Below are positions 1-11,451 of a stretch of DNA of 18,420 bases, one piece after another. Under the pieces are notes generated by a model. That model was given only the letters and a program-made list of their open reading frames with translations, had not been told where the DNA came from and made no database searches. The translations under genes were made by a program, and so were the position numbers. Numbering within the stretch: the first letter of the stretch is position 1; every line of letters starts with the position of its first letter. The stretch lies in the NCBI GenBank assembly GCA_032123675.1, contig JAQBEX010000075.1, positions 1 through 18,420 on the forward strand, given 5' to 3'. Source of the DNA: Prado023 sp032123675. GTDB taxonomy: Bacteria; Actinomycetota; Actinomycetes; S36-B12; CAIYMF01.

Positions 1-40
1 CCCGCGCTGGATGCCGCGGGCGACGTGAACCCGAGTTCCG

Positions 41-47
41 AGAGGGG
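41..47 (+). promoter_or_regulatory. ribosome binding site of secA
   Basis: AGAGGGG lies 5 nt before a GTG codon at position 53. It supports that GTG as the secA start and shows that this gene uses a Shine-Dalgarno sequence, unlike several others in the window that look leaderless. The rest of positions 1-52 holds no gene I can recognise. Confidence 0.6.
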
Positions 48-52
48 CCTGC

Positions 53-2944
<2,892 letters not shown>

Positions 2945-3096
2945 CCGAGGCGCGGTCCGCCCGCTGCTCCCCCCGGCCCGGTCTCGCCCTGACGGCTCCG
3001 GTGGGTCCTCGCCGTGGCCAGATCACGGCCGGTTGGTGGGCACTGGTTCCTGCCGTGCGCCCGGTCTCGCCACTCTGCGGGGGCTCGTTCCCGCCG

Positions 3097-3102
3097 TACG
3101 AT
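3097..3102 (+). promoter_or_regulatory. -10 box for leaderless sua5
   Basis: TACGAT matches the TANNNT actinobacterial -10 pattern and sits 6 nt before the GTG at 3109. Transcription would begin at or next to the start codon, giving a leaderless mRNA. There is no Shine-Dalgarno sequence here and no clear -35. The 164-nt gap after secA (2945-3108) shows no other feature and no strong terminator. Confidence 0.5.
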
Positions 3103-3108
3103 TGGCCG

Positions 3109-4341
3109 GTGCAGATCCCCCTCGTCGACGGACTCCGGGCCGACGGTTCCGCCGACGCCGTGGCCGCAGTCAGGGCCGCAGGCTCCTGGGTCTCCGGTGG
3201 CCTGGTCGGCCTGCCCACCGAGACGGTCTACGGGCTGGCTGCTGATGCCCAGGACGCCGATGCCGTGGGCAGGGTGTACCGCGTCAAGGGGCGTCCCCCG
3301 AGTCATCCGCTCATCGTGCACATCTACGGTGCGCAGGCCCTGGCTGCGTGGTGCGCGGGCAGCAACCCCCCGGCGCAGCGGCTGGCCGAGGCGTTCTGGC
3401 CGGGCGCGTTGACCGTCATCGTCCGGCGCAGCCGGCGCGCGGGGGACTTCCTCACCGGGGGCCAGGACACCGTCGCCCTGCGGTGCCCGAACCACCGGGT
3501 CGCGCTGGCCTGCCTCGAGGCGCTCGGACGGGCGACCGGGGATCCCGCCCGCGGGGTCGCCGCCCCGAGCGCGAACCGCTTTGGTCGCGTCAGCCCGACC
3601 CGTGCCACCGATGTGCTCGACGAGCTCGGTGCGCGGATGGACCCGCGGCGCGATCTGGTCGTGGATGGCGGACCGTGCGCCGTCGGCGTGGAGTCGACGA
3701 TCGTTGACTGCACCGCCGACCCTCCGCGGGTGCTGCGCCTGGGAGCGATCAGCCAGGCCCAGATCGATGCCGTCCTCGCTGCCGGCCAGCCACCGGGGTC
3801 GCATCCCGGTCCGCCCTCCCCACGTGCGCGTGCCCTCCCGGAATTCCCGGAGGGTGCGCAGAACCACGGAGGGCGAGCGCAGGGGGCCGATCCCGGCGCC
3901 GGCGGCGGCGACGTCCGCCCCAGCGACTCGAATCCGGTCCGGGTGCCGGGGACGCTGGAGGCGCACTACTCGCCGCACGCCCGGGTCGTGCTGGTGGAGC
4001 GGCCCGCGGACGCCGCAGCGCCCCCCGAGCACGCCGGCGAACTCCATGACTCATGGGGGTTGTCGACCCTAGAGGAGCACCAACCTGCACGGATCAGGGA
4101 ACTCGCGGGAGCCGGACAGACCGGGCTGATCGCGCCGGCAGACCTGTCCACGCCCCCCGGATGGGCGCGGCTGTCGGCCCCCGCCACGAGCGAGGAGTTC
4201 GCCCGGGATCTGTACGGGGCATTGCGCCGAGCCGACGGCTTGGGCCTGTCAACAGTGGTCGCCGTGCTCCCTGGCGAGGACGATGGCCCGCTCGCCCAGG
4301 CCGTCCGCGACAGGCTGACCCGCGCCGCCCACGGGGAGTGA
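3109..4341 (+). CDS. L-threonylcarbamoyladenylate synthase, Sua5/YwlC type
   Basis: It makes threonylcarbamoyl-AMP from threonine, bicarbonate and ATP, the first step of the t6A37 modification of ANN-decoding tRNAs. The N-terminal YrdC domain (about residues 10-220) shows LPTETVYGL, the K60-x-R62 pair, PSAN at 153-156 and ESTIVD. The C-terminal Sua5 domain begins near PGTLEAHYSPHARV (about 280-292), so this is the two-domain form rather than a lone YrdC. The open frame extends back to 2881, but GTG 3109 is preferred: it starts just before the conserved domain and has a -10 box 6 nt upstream. Translated from there it is 410 residues, longer than the roughly 330-350 usual for the family. The excess falls in two stretches that coincide with palindromic DNA (residues about 235-256 and 313-330), which look like in-frame insertions. 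Function assignment is firm; whether the inserts affect activity is unknown. Confidence 0.93.
   Translation: MQIPLVDGLRADGSADAVAAVRAAGSWVSGGLVGLPTETVYGLAADAQDADAVGRVYRVKGRPPSHPLIVHIYGAQALAAWCAGSNPPAQRLAEAFWPGALTVIVRRSRRAGDFLTGGQDTVALRCPNHRVALACLEALGRATGDPARGVAAPSANRFGRVSPTRATDVLDELGARMDPRRDLVVDGGPCAVGVESTIVDCTADPPRVLRLGAISQAQIDAVLAAGQPPGSHPGPPSPRARALPEFPEGAQNHGGRAQGADPGAGGGDVRPSDSNPVRVPGTLEAHYSPHARVVLVERPADAAAPPEHAGELHDSWGLSTLEEHQPARIRELAGAGQTGLIAPADLSTPPGWARLSAPATSEEFARDLYGALRRADGLGLSTVVAVLPGEDDGPLAQAVRDRLTRAAHGE
3812..3875. repeat. 64-nt imperfect palindrome inside sua5
   Basis: The two 32-nt halves are inverted copies around GAATTC (centre between 3843 and 3844). The outer 8 nt (CGCCCTCC) and most of the inner 11 nt pair, with mismatches concentrated between. 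It encodes part of the Pro/Gly-rich linker between the YrdC and Sua5 domains, a region absent or short in typical family members. It resembles a repetitive extragenic palindrome that has become coding; no second copy is present in this window. Confidence 0.55.
4047..4096. repeat. palindromic repeat element, copy A, inside sua5
   Basis: Arms 4047-4062 and 4081-4096 form a degenerate inverted repeat (11 of 16 positions pair). Positions 4057-4096 align without gaps to 4426-4465 downstream of the gene, with 33 of 40 bases identical, including 17 consecutive bases at the right end. This copy is in frame and encodes about residues 313-330 of the Sua5 domain. It appears to be the decayed copy, since the intergenic one has nearly perfect arms. 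Confidence 0.7.
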
Positions 4342-4410
4342 CCGGCGCTCGTCACCAGCGCAGGTGGGGGGAGCAGGCCTCCCAGAGGTGAGTCCGCGTC
4401 GAGTCGCGCC

Positions 4411-4470
4411 CTGCGTGATCCGTGCGGGTTGCTGACTCTAGATGGCCGCCAACCTGCACGGATCACGCAG
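4411..4470. repeat. palindromic repeat element, copy B, intergenic
   Basis: The 21-nt arms 4411-4431 and 4450-4470 are inverted copies with one difference, which would be a G-U pair in RNA, around an 18-nt loop. The loop and right arm are shared with copy A inside sua5. It lies between the convergent ends of sua5 and the secreted-protein gene, so it could also terminate transcription, but the homology to copy A points to a mobile or repetitive palindrome rather than an ordinary terminator. Confidence 0.75.
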
Positions 4471-4501
4471 TGGGGGTCGCGGATGGGGGCCGGAACGACT
4501 G

Positions 4502-4537
4502 TGGGGCTGGGCACCGCTCTCACGGTGCCCAGCCCCA
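4502..4537. terminator. hairpin terminator between convergent genes
   Basis: A perfect 15-bp stem (4502-4516 with 4523-4537) closes a 6-nt loop. It sits 38 nt beyond the stop of the minus-strand gene and 160 nt beyond sua5. There is no U-tract on either side, the usual form in GC-rich actinobacteria. It probably works for both strands. The remainder of 4342-4574 contains only the palindromic element. Confidence 0.75.
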
Positions 4538-4574
4538 ACTGGTCGATCAGTGTCGGTGATCCGACGGTTGCTGC

Positions 4575-5195
4575 TCAGACGTCGTCGGAGTTGACGACCT
4601 TCACGCAGTCGCGCACGGGCCTCTTGACGTCCATGTCGAGGCGCTTGCGCGTCTGCTTGGAGTACTTGTTGAACGGCTCGTCCACGTCGCTGAGGCAGAT
4701 GAAGGCCTTGCCATCCTTGGCAACCTCGCCTGCAAGCACACCAACCTGCGCCTCGCTCCACTCCTGCAGGATGACAGCCGGGCCTGCGTAGAACTGGTTC
4801 TTCTTGGCTCCCTTGCGAACCTTCAGCGACAGCGCCACCGGGTCCGCGGTCTCCGAGCCCGGGACCATGTCCTTGCTGAACTTCCGATCGTAGACGGCCA
4901 ACTTGAGGCCGACGGACGCCAGCGCATCCCCGGCCTCGACCTTCTCCGAGTAACGCACCTTCGCGCGCAGCTTGAGTGCCGTGGTTTCGCTGACCTTGGC
5001 CAAGTCGATCTTCTTGTGGCCCTTGATCCGGACGGTCTGGAGTTTGGACATCGGCTCGGACTTCGAGGCTTCGGGGCCCTGGGCCCTGTCGGACTTGTGC
5101 GGGTGGGCCGCCGCACCACCTGCCGAGCCGAGGACGAGTGCCCCCGCAGCAGCGGCGGCGAGGACGGTACGCATTCCTGCATTCATATTCGTCAT
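4575..5195 (-). CDS. small secreted protein of unknown function
   Basis: I do not recognise the family. The 206-residue product begins with a classical signal peptide: a basic start, a hydrophobic Ala/Leu/Val stretch at about residues 11-22, and an AAA cleavage site at 28-30 followed by HPHK. The mature part is about 175 residues, Lys-rich, with no membrane segment and predicted-looking beta-strand alternation. It has only two cysteines (167 and 197), which could form a disulfide. There is no lipobox Cys at the cleavage site, so it should be released or wall-associated, not a lipoprotein. A TTG codon at 5201 lies in frame, but ATG 5195 fits better because a -10 box sits 7 nt upstream. It stands alone, convergent with sua5 and divergent from icd, so context gives no hint of its role. 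Confidence 0.8.
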   Translation of the reverse strand: MTNMNAGMRTVLAAAAAGALVLGSAGGAAAHPHKSDRAQGPEASKSEPMSKLQTVRIKGHKKIDLAKVSETTALKLRAKVRYSEKVEAGDALASVGLKLAVYDRKFSKDMVPGSETADPVALSLKVRKGAKKNQFYAGPAVILQEWSEAQVGVLAGEVAKDGKAFICLSDVDEPFNKYSKQTRKRLDMDVKRPVRDCVKVVNSDDV

Positions 5196-5202
5196 GCGCA
5201 AG

Positions 5203-5208
5203 AGCGTA
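5203..5208 (-). promoter_or_regulatory. -10 box for the secreted-protein gene
   Basis: On the minus strand TACGCT (TANNNT) lies 7 nt before the ATG at 5195, consistent with a leaderless transcript. No convincing -35 is visible. Confidence 0.45.
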
Positions 5209-5297
5209 CGGCCCAGATCGGACGATGGGAAACCAGTTCGCTCGTTTGGGCGACGACTGCGGATAAGGGAGCGCTAGCAACGCGCTATTCGTTCCCT

Positions 5298-5342
5298 ACG
5301 GGTCCCGGCCCACGGCCACGGCCCACGGGTCCCGGCCCGCGG
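5298..5342. repeat. two direct repeats with 27-bp period
   Basis: ACGGGTCCCGGCCC followed by ACGG or GCGG occurs at 5298-5315 and again at 5325-5342, with 17 of 18 bases identical. It lies in the 321-nt gap (5196-5516) between the divergent secreted-protein and icd genes. Function is unknown; it is too far from either start to be an obvious operator. Confidence 0.6.
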
Positions 5343-5459
5343 CGCACCTCGACGGCTCAGAGCCCGCCCGTCCACAGCGGGGATCGCCCCTCGGGGCCCG
5401 AGTATCCTTGCCCGCGGCAGGGGGTCGCCCGGACCTACCCAGGGTCAGTGGGCCTCCGG

Positions 5460-5484
5460 TAGATTTGTCTTGATGTCAAGATAA
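5460..5484 (+). promoter_or_regulatory. candidate promoter and operator of icd
   Basis: TCTTGATGTCAAGA at 5468-5481 is a 6-2-6 inverted repeat, extended by TT and AA after one unpaired base on each side. It directly follows a TAGATT -10-like hexamer (5460-5465), so a bound dimeric regulator would cover the transcription start. The site is 35 nt before the icd start. The regulator is not in this window. Confidence 0.5.
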
Positions 5485-5496
5485 CCAGCCATCACC

Positions 5497-5502
5497 GAGG
5501 AG
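5497..5502 (+). promoter_or_regulatory. ribosome binding site of icd
   Basis: GAGGAG lies 14 nt before the ATG at 5517, a longer spacing than usual. No other candidate is nearer, and the start itself is firm because the conserved N-terminus begins there. Confidence 0.4.
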
Positions 5503-5516
5503 CGTCGACCACCACC

Positions 5517-7727
<2,211 letters not shown>

Positions 7728-7730
<3 letters not shown>

Positions 7731-7759
7731 CTCCCGCGCGGGGGCGTGCCCGGGAGTCA
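7728..7759. terminator. hairpin terminator between icd and xth
   Basis: TGACTCCCG (7728-7736, including the icd stop codon) pairs perfectly with CGGGAGTCA (7751-7759), with a 14-nt G/C-rich loop. It lies between two convergent genes only 43 nt apart and can serve both. No U-tract follows. Confidence 0.65.
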
Positions 7760-7773
7760 ACCGCAGGGCCGGA

Positions 7774-8589
7774 TCAGTCGAACACAGCCGACACCGCTGC
7801 GTGATCGCTCCAGCGCTCGGCGTAGCTGGTTGCCTTGTGCACCGTGACCCGGGTCGCGCGCGCCGCCAGGGCGGGGGAGGCGAGCAGGGCGTCGATCCGC
7901 CACCCACCATCGGTGTCGAACCCGCGTCCCCGCCAGGACCACCAGGTGTAGGGGCCGGGTCCGTCGCCACCGAGCTGGCGACCCAGGTCAACCCAGCCCG
8001 GGCCCTCGGGCGGGGTGGCGTACCACCGGTCGAGGTGCGCACGCTCGGACTCCAGGAAGCCGGCCTTGCCCCGGTTGCCACGCCAGTTCTTGATGTCCTC
8101 GCGCGTGTGGGCGACATTCAGGTCGCCGCACACCAACGCGGGCCAGGCCGCGTGGTTGGCCATCCATTGGCCCATCGCGGTGAGGAACCGGTCCTTCTCC
8201 TGCGCGCGTGCACCTTCGGATTCCCCGGTGTGCACGTAGACGCTGGCGACGCGCAGGTCGGCGCCGGTGCCGGGGTCGGTGATCGACGCCTCCACCCAGC
8301 GGCCCTGGTCGGCGAACTCCTCGACCCCCACGCCGATCCGTACATCGGCCAATGCGTGCCGCGACACCAGGGCGACACCTGCGTGCCCGCCCCGGATGGA
8401 ATCAGCCACGGCGACATGCCAGTCACCGAGGCCGCCTGCTCCCAGCGCCTCGTCGACCTGCGCGGGCGTCGCACGCACCTCCTGCAGGCAGATCAGGTCG
8501 GCGCCGCACCCAGCGAGCCAGTCGAGTCCGCCACGGCGCAGCGCCGCGCGGATGCCGTTGACGTTGGCCGTCACCACGTGCAGGGTCAC
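7774..8589 (-). CDS. xth: exodeoxyribonuclease III (AP endonuclease, ExoIII family)
   Basis: This is a base-excision repair enzyme that cleaves DNA 5' to abasic sites and removes 3' blocking groups. The 271-residue product matches the family's length. Visible active-site residues are N10/N11 in TANVNGIRA, E37 in LQE, Y118, D156 and N158 in GDLNVAH, D233 in WRIDALL, and the final SDHAAV with H263, a complete EEP-fold set. The start is GTG 8589, at the conserved N-terminus, with GATAAT 8 nt upstream and no Shine-Dalgarno sequence. It follows the Ala/Pro-rich gene on the same strand after 65 nt, but its own -10 box suggests separate transcription. Confidence 0.95.
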   Translation of the reverse strand: MTLHVVTANVNGIRAALRRGGLDWLAGCGADLICLQEVRATPAQVDEALGAGGLGDWHVAVADSIRGGHAGVALVSRHALADVRIGVGVEEFADQGRWVEASITDPGTGADLRVASVYVHTGESEGARAQEKDRFLTAMGQWMANHAAWPALVCGDLNVAHTREDIKNWRGNRGKAGFLESERAHLDRWYATPPEGPGWVDLGRQLGGDGPGPYTWWSWRGRGFDTDGGWRIDALLASPALAARATRVTVHKATSYAERWSDHAAVSAVFD

Positions 8590-8597
8590 GGGCGCCG

Positions 8598-8603
8598 ATT
8601 ATC
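8598..8603 (-). promoter_or_regulatory. -10 box for leaderless xth
   Basis: On the minus strand GATAAT, one base from the TATAAT consensus, sits 8 nt before the GTG start at 8589. A weak hairpin (8610-8615 with 8628-8633) precedes it and could end the upstream gene. Confidence 0.5.
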
Positions 8604-8654
8604 CCGGTCGGCCGATCGCGGCGAGCGTCGGCCCGTACGGCGAGGCGGTGGCAC

Positions 8655-9929
8655 TCATCCCTTGGGCAGGACACCGCTCAGGAAGGGCATGAGCCCGGCC
8701 GCGGGCTTCGTGGCCGTGCGCATCATCACTCCGGGGAGGGTCTTCTCCAAGGCACTGGGCAGCTGGCGCAGCAGGAGGCCTGCCATCAACTCGTCGAGCT
8801 TCTCCTGGGTCTCGAGCTCGGTGACTGCCTCCAGCATCGCCGGCAGGACCACGGCCAGCACGTCGTCGGTGGCCTCCTCGATGGCCGCCACCGACATCTG
8901 GCGCATGGCATCACTGGTTGCGGCGTTGGTGATGGCGTCGGTCAGCACGGCGTTCACCGCTTCGGCACGCTCGGTGCGCACGGCACGGCCCCGTTGACCG
9001 AGCTCGGTCAGCCGCGCCTCCGCGAGCTCCGTGGCGAAGGTTGGTGAGACGGCGCGCAGGACGTCGATCGCGCGCACCGACAGGCTCGCGGCCGCCGCGA
9101 CGGCGCGGGAGCCGGCGTGCCATGCGCTCTCGGCCAGGACGGTCAAGGCTCCCAGGGCGATGTCCTCGGCCGGCGGGAGCGCCGCATGGGTGATCAGGGT
9201 GGTCGCCGGCCGCGGGGTCTGAGCTGCCGGCATCGGGGCACCGTCCAGGGCGGGCGGCTCGGCGCCGGCCTCTGCAGAGTCGCTGGGGAGGGGCTCAGCG
9301 CTCGTGAGGGGGGGTGCGGCCCCGGCGGAATCGGGGAGTGGGTAATCGGCCAGCAGCGCCTCCACGGGCGACTTGCCGGCCGGCCAGGAGCGGGCCACCT
9401 GCTCCTGGGAACGTCGGCGCGCACGGCTCGTGGCGGTCCGCTTCCCGCTCGCTCGCGGGGGTCGCTCGGGCTGCCCGGCGGCTGCGGCCTGTCCGGAGGC
9501 CTGGTCCGAGGACGGGGCGGAGGGCGTCGCCCCGGAACGCTGCACGGCGATCGTGGCGGGCGGGCTCGTCACCGTGGTGGACTTCCCGGCGCTGGGGCCC
9601 TCCTCAGCCGCGCTGGAGTCCTGCGGGCCCGCCGAGGTCGGTGCGTTCGCCTTCGCAGCCGTGGGTGCCTTCGGCTCGGCCCTCGTGGCCTGAGTCGTGG
9701 CCCTGGGCGCCTGCTTCTGCGTGCTGCTCCTGGGTCCGGTCCGCGTGCTGGATCTGGTCCGCGTGCTGGATCCGGTCCGCGTGCCGGCGGCCTTCCTCGT
9801 GCCAGCGGCCTTCTTCGTGCCAGTTGTGGTCTCGGGGGATGTGCTGGCGCCCGAGGCCCCGCTCGAGGACGCGGTCGTGCGCCCCGCAGCAGGCTTCTTG
9901 GCCGGGCTGGTCGGCTGGTCCGTGCTCAT
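8655..9929 (-). CDS. Ala/Pro/Thr-rich protein of unknown function with helical C-terminal domain
   Basis: I do not recognise this 424-residue protein. The first roughly 170 residues are low complexity, rich in Thr, Ser, Ala, Pro, Lys and Arg, with a degenerate hexapeptide repeat (KKAAGT, RKAAGT, RTGSST, RTRSST) near residues 38-65, and strongly basic overall. That resembles the disordered, positively charged tails of histone-H1-like or polyanion-binding proteins. A second Pro/Ala-rich acidic stretch follows (about 190-245). The last roughly 180 residues look like an ordered all-helical domain, rich in Ala, Leu and Glu, with no Cys and no clear membrane segment. No signal peptide is present, so it should be cytoplasmic. 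The ATG start is supported by TACCGT 7 nt upstream. It could bind nucleic acid or act as a scaffold, but that is inference. Its high GC and codon bias match the neighbours. Confidence 0.75.
   Translation of the reverse strand: MSTDQPTSPAKKPAAGRTTASSSGASGASTSPETTTGTKKAAGTRKAAGTRTGSSTRTRSSTRTGPRSSTQKQAPRATTQATRAEPKAPTAAKANAPTSAGPQDSSAAEEGPSAGKSTTVTSPPATIAVQRSGATPSAPSSDQASGQAAAAGQPERPPRASGKRTATSRARRRSQEQVARSWPAGKSPVEALLADYPLPDSAGAAPPLTSAEPLPSDSAEAGAEPPALDGAPMPAAQTPRPATTLITHAALPPAEDIALGALTVLAESAWHAGSRAVAAAASLSVRAIDVLRAVSPTFATELAEARLTELGQRGRAVRTERAEAVNAVLTDAITNAATSDAMRQMSVAAIEEATDDVLAVVLPAMLEAVTELETQEKLDELMAGLLLRQLPSALEKTLPGVMMRTATKPAAGLMPFLSGVLPKG
9738..9827. repeat. degenerate 18-bp tandem repeat, five units
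   Basis: Five consecutive 18-bp units run through the N-terminal region of the Ala/Pro/Thr-rich gene. The first two differ at one base (GGTCCGCGTGCTGGATCT and the same ending in C), and the last two are close to each other. They encode the hexapeptide repeat, so copy-number change keeps the frame. Confidence 0.75.
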
Positions 9930-9936
9930 GGCAACA

Positions 9937-9942
9937 ACGGTA
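9937..9942 (-). promoter_or_regulatory. -10 box for the Ala/Pro/Thr-rich gene
   Basis: TACCGT on the minus strand lies 7 nt before the ATG at 9929, the same leaderless geometry as at other genes here. The region to 10035 is a divergent promoter shared with the CNNM gene. Confidence 0.45.
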
Positions 9943-10020
9943 CGTCGTGTCCTGCGCGCTGTGTGAATCCGATCAGGTGCACAAGGGTCGCAGGACCCCG
10001 ATCACGATCACGCGGTGCGG

Positions 10021-10026
10021 TACATT
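10021..10026 (+). promoter_or_regulatory. -10 box for the CNNM/CorC gene
   Basis: TACATT lies 9 nt before GTG 10036. It overlaps the first codons of the longer open frame that begins at GTG 10015, which is why the later start is preferred. Confidence 0.4.
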
Positions 10027-10035
10027 CCGTGCACT

Positions 10036-11394
10036 GTGGGCGAGTTGGGCTGGACCTTTGCGATCATCCTGGTCTTCACCTTGATCGGTGGGTTCTTCGC
10101 CGCCTCCGAGACTGCCCTCGTCTCGTTGCGAGACAGCCAGGTCACGCGCCTGTCGGAGTCCGATGCGCGGCGCGGTGCGCGGCTGCGCTCGCTGCTGGAC
10201 AACCCCAACCGTTTCCTGGCCGCTGTGCAGGTGGGTGTCACGCTGGCCGGGTTCATCTCTGCGGCCTTCGGCGCCAGCCGGATCGCCCCCGTCGTCTCCG
10301 GGTGGCTGGTCTCGGCCGGGATGCGGCAGGGGGTCGCCGACTCGTTGTCCTTCATCGGGGCCACCCTGCTGGTCGTCTACATCTCGTTGGTGCTCGGTGA
10401 GCTCGTGCCCAAGCGTCTGGCCCTGGCCAAGTCCGAGTCCATCGCCCTGCACGTGGCTGGGCCGATCGACCTGATCGCGCAGATCTCGCGGCCCTTCATC
10501 TGGCTGCTGTCGGCCTCCACCAACGTGATCGTACGGATCCTCGGCCTTGATCCCGAGGTCGGGCGGGAGATGATCACAGGCGAGGAGCTGCGCGGAATGG
10601 TCGCTGCGCACGCCGACCTCAGCGCCGAGGAGCGTGAGCTCATCGATGACGTGTTCGACGCCGGGGACACGGAACTGCGCGAAGTCATGATCCCGCGCAC
10701 GGAGGTCGAGTTCCTCGAGGCCTCGCTGCCGGCATTCCGGGCGGCAGCGGTGGTCTCGAAGCTCCCGCACTCCCGCTACCCGCTGATCGGTGACTCCCCC
10801 GACGACGTGGTCGGATTCGTGCATGTGCGCGACATCCTGACTCCGTCGATGGTCGGCAGGTCGGTGCGCCTGGAGGATCTGGCCCGCGAGGTTGCGTTCT
10901 TCCCGGGCAGCAAGCAGGTCATCCCGGCGCTGACCGAGATGCGCCGCCACGGCCAGCACCTGGCGGTCGTCGCCGATGAGTACGGCGGAACAGCCGGGAT
11001 CGTCACGCTGGAGGACCTGGTCGAGGAGCTCGTGGGAGACATCTACGACGAGTACGACCAGGCCGGCGGCGCTGCTGCACGGGAGCAGCGGTCCGGTGCG
11101 CCGTTCGAGGTCGACGGACTGCTGAACCTGGAGGACTTCGCCGAGCAGGCCGGCATCGAGCTCCCGGACGGTCCGTACGAGACCGTGGCCGGCTGGTTCG
11201 TCGCCGGGCTGGGCCGCCTGCCCGCGCTCGGCGATGAGTTGGTGGGCCCGGGCGCCGGCTTCGAGGTGATCGAGCTCGACGGCCGTCGGATCGCGCGGCT
11301 GCGGGTCGTGCCGGTCGCCCCGGAGAGTCTGGATGCCAGCGCGACCGGTGCCCAGCCGGAGGTGGATGCCCGGCGACGGGACGCTGACCGCTAG
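10036..11394 (+). CDS. CNNM/CorC-HlyC family membrane protein with CBS pair
   Basis: This is an integral membrane protein of the family often annotated as hemolysin-like or Mg/Co efflux, probably a divalent cation exporter or regulator. Three parts are visible in order: the DUF21/CNNM membrane domain (about residues 1-180), with hydrophobic segments near 6-26, 58-80, 95-118 and 130-155 and the family motifs FFAASETALVS and LGELVPKRLAL; a tandem CBS domain (about 195-325), with MIPRTEVEFL and the second-CBS EYGGTAGIVTLEDLVEELVG; and a C-terminal CorC_HlyC domain (about 340-425), including GPYETVAGWF. A start at GTG 10015 would add 7 residues, but GTG 10036 begins just before the first membrane helix and follows a -10 box. 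The product is then 452 residues, normal for the family. trpS follows after 57 nt but appears to have its own promoter. Confidence 0.92.
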   Translation: MGELGWTFAIILVFTLIGGFFAASETALVSLRDSQVTRLSESDARRGARLRSLLDNPNRFLAAVQVGVTLAGFISAAFGASRIAPVVSGWLVSAGMRQGVADSLSFIGATLLVVYISLVLGELVPKRLALAKSESIALHVAGPIDLIAQISRPFIWLLSASTNVIVRILGLDPEVGREMITGEELRGMVAAHADLSAEERELIDDVFDAGDTELREVMIPRTEVEFLEASLPAFRAAAVVSKLPHSRYPLIGDSPDDVVGFVHVRDILTPSMVGRSVRLEDLAREVAFFPGSKQVIPALTEMRRHGQHLAVVADEYGGTAGIVTLEDLVEELVGDIYDEYDQAGGAAAREQRSGAPFEVDGLLNLEDFAEQAGIELPDGPYETVAGWFVAGLGRLPALGDELVGPGAGFEVIELDGRRIARLRVVPVAPESLDASATGAQPEVDARRRDADR

Positions 11395-11438
11395 CCCGAA
11401 CTGCGCACGTCCGGTCGCAGGCACTGTGACATGTTTGC

Positions 11439-11444
11439 GACAAT
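11439..11444 (+). promoter_or_regulatory. -10 box for leaderless trpS
   Basis: GACAAT (one base from TACAAT) lies 7 nt before ATG 11452. The same hexamer with nearly the same spacer (GTGGCCCATG versus GGTGGCCCATG) occurs at the minus-strand gene starting at 14467. Confidence 0.45.
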
Positions 11445-11451
11445 GTGGCCC

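Noticed and set aside
3966..4538. A 190-codon minus-strand frame that reads through both copies of the palindromic element
   Set aside because: It contains two similar peptide stretches (IRAGW..SRV.NPH), but this follows from the DNA repeat. It lies mostly antisense to sua5, so it is not called as a gene.
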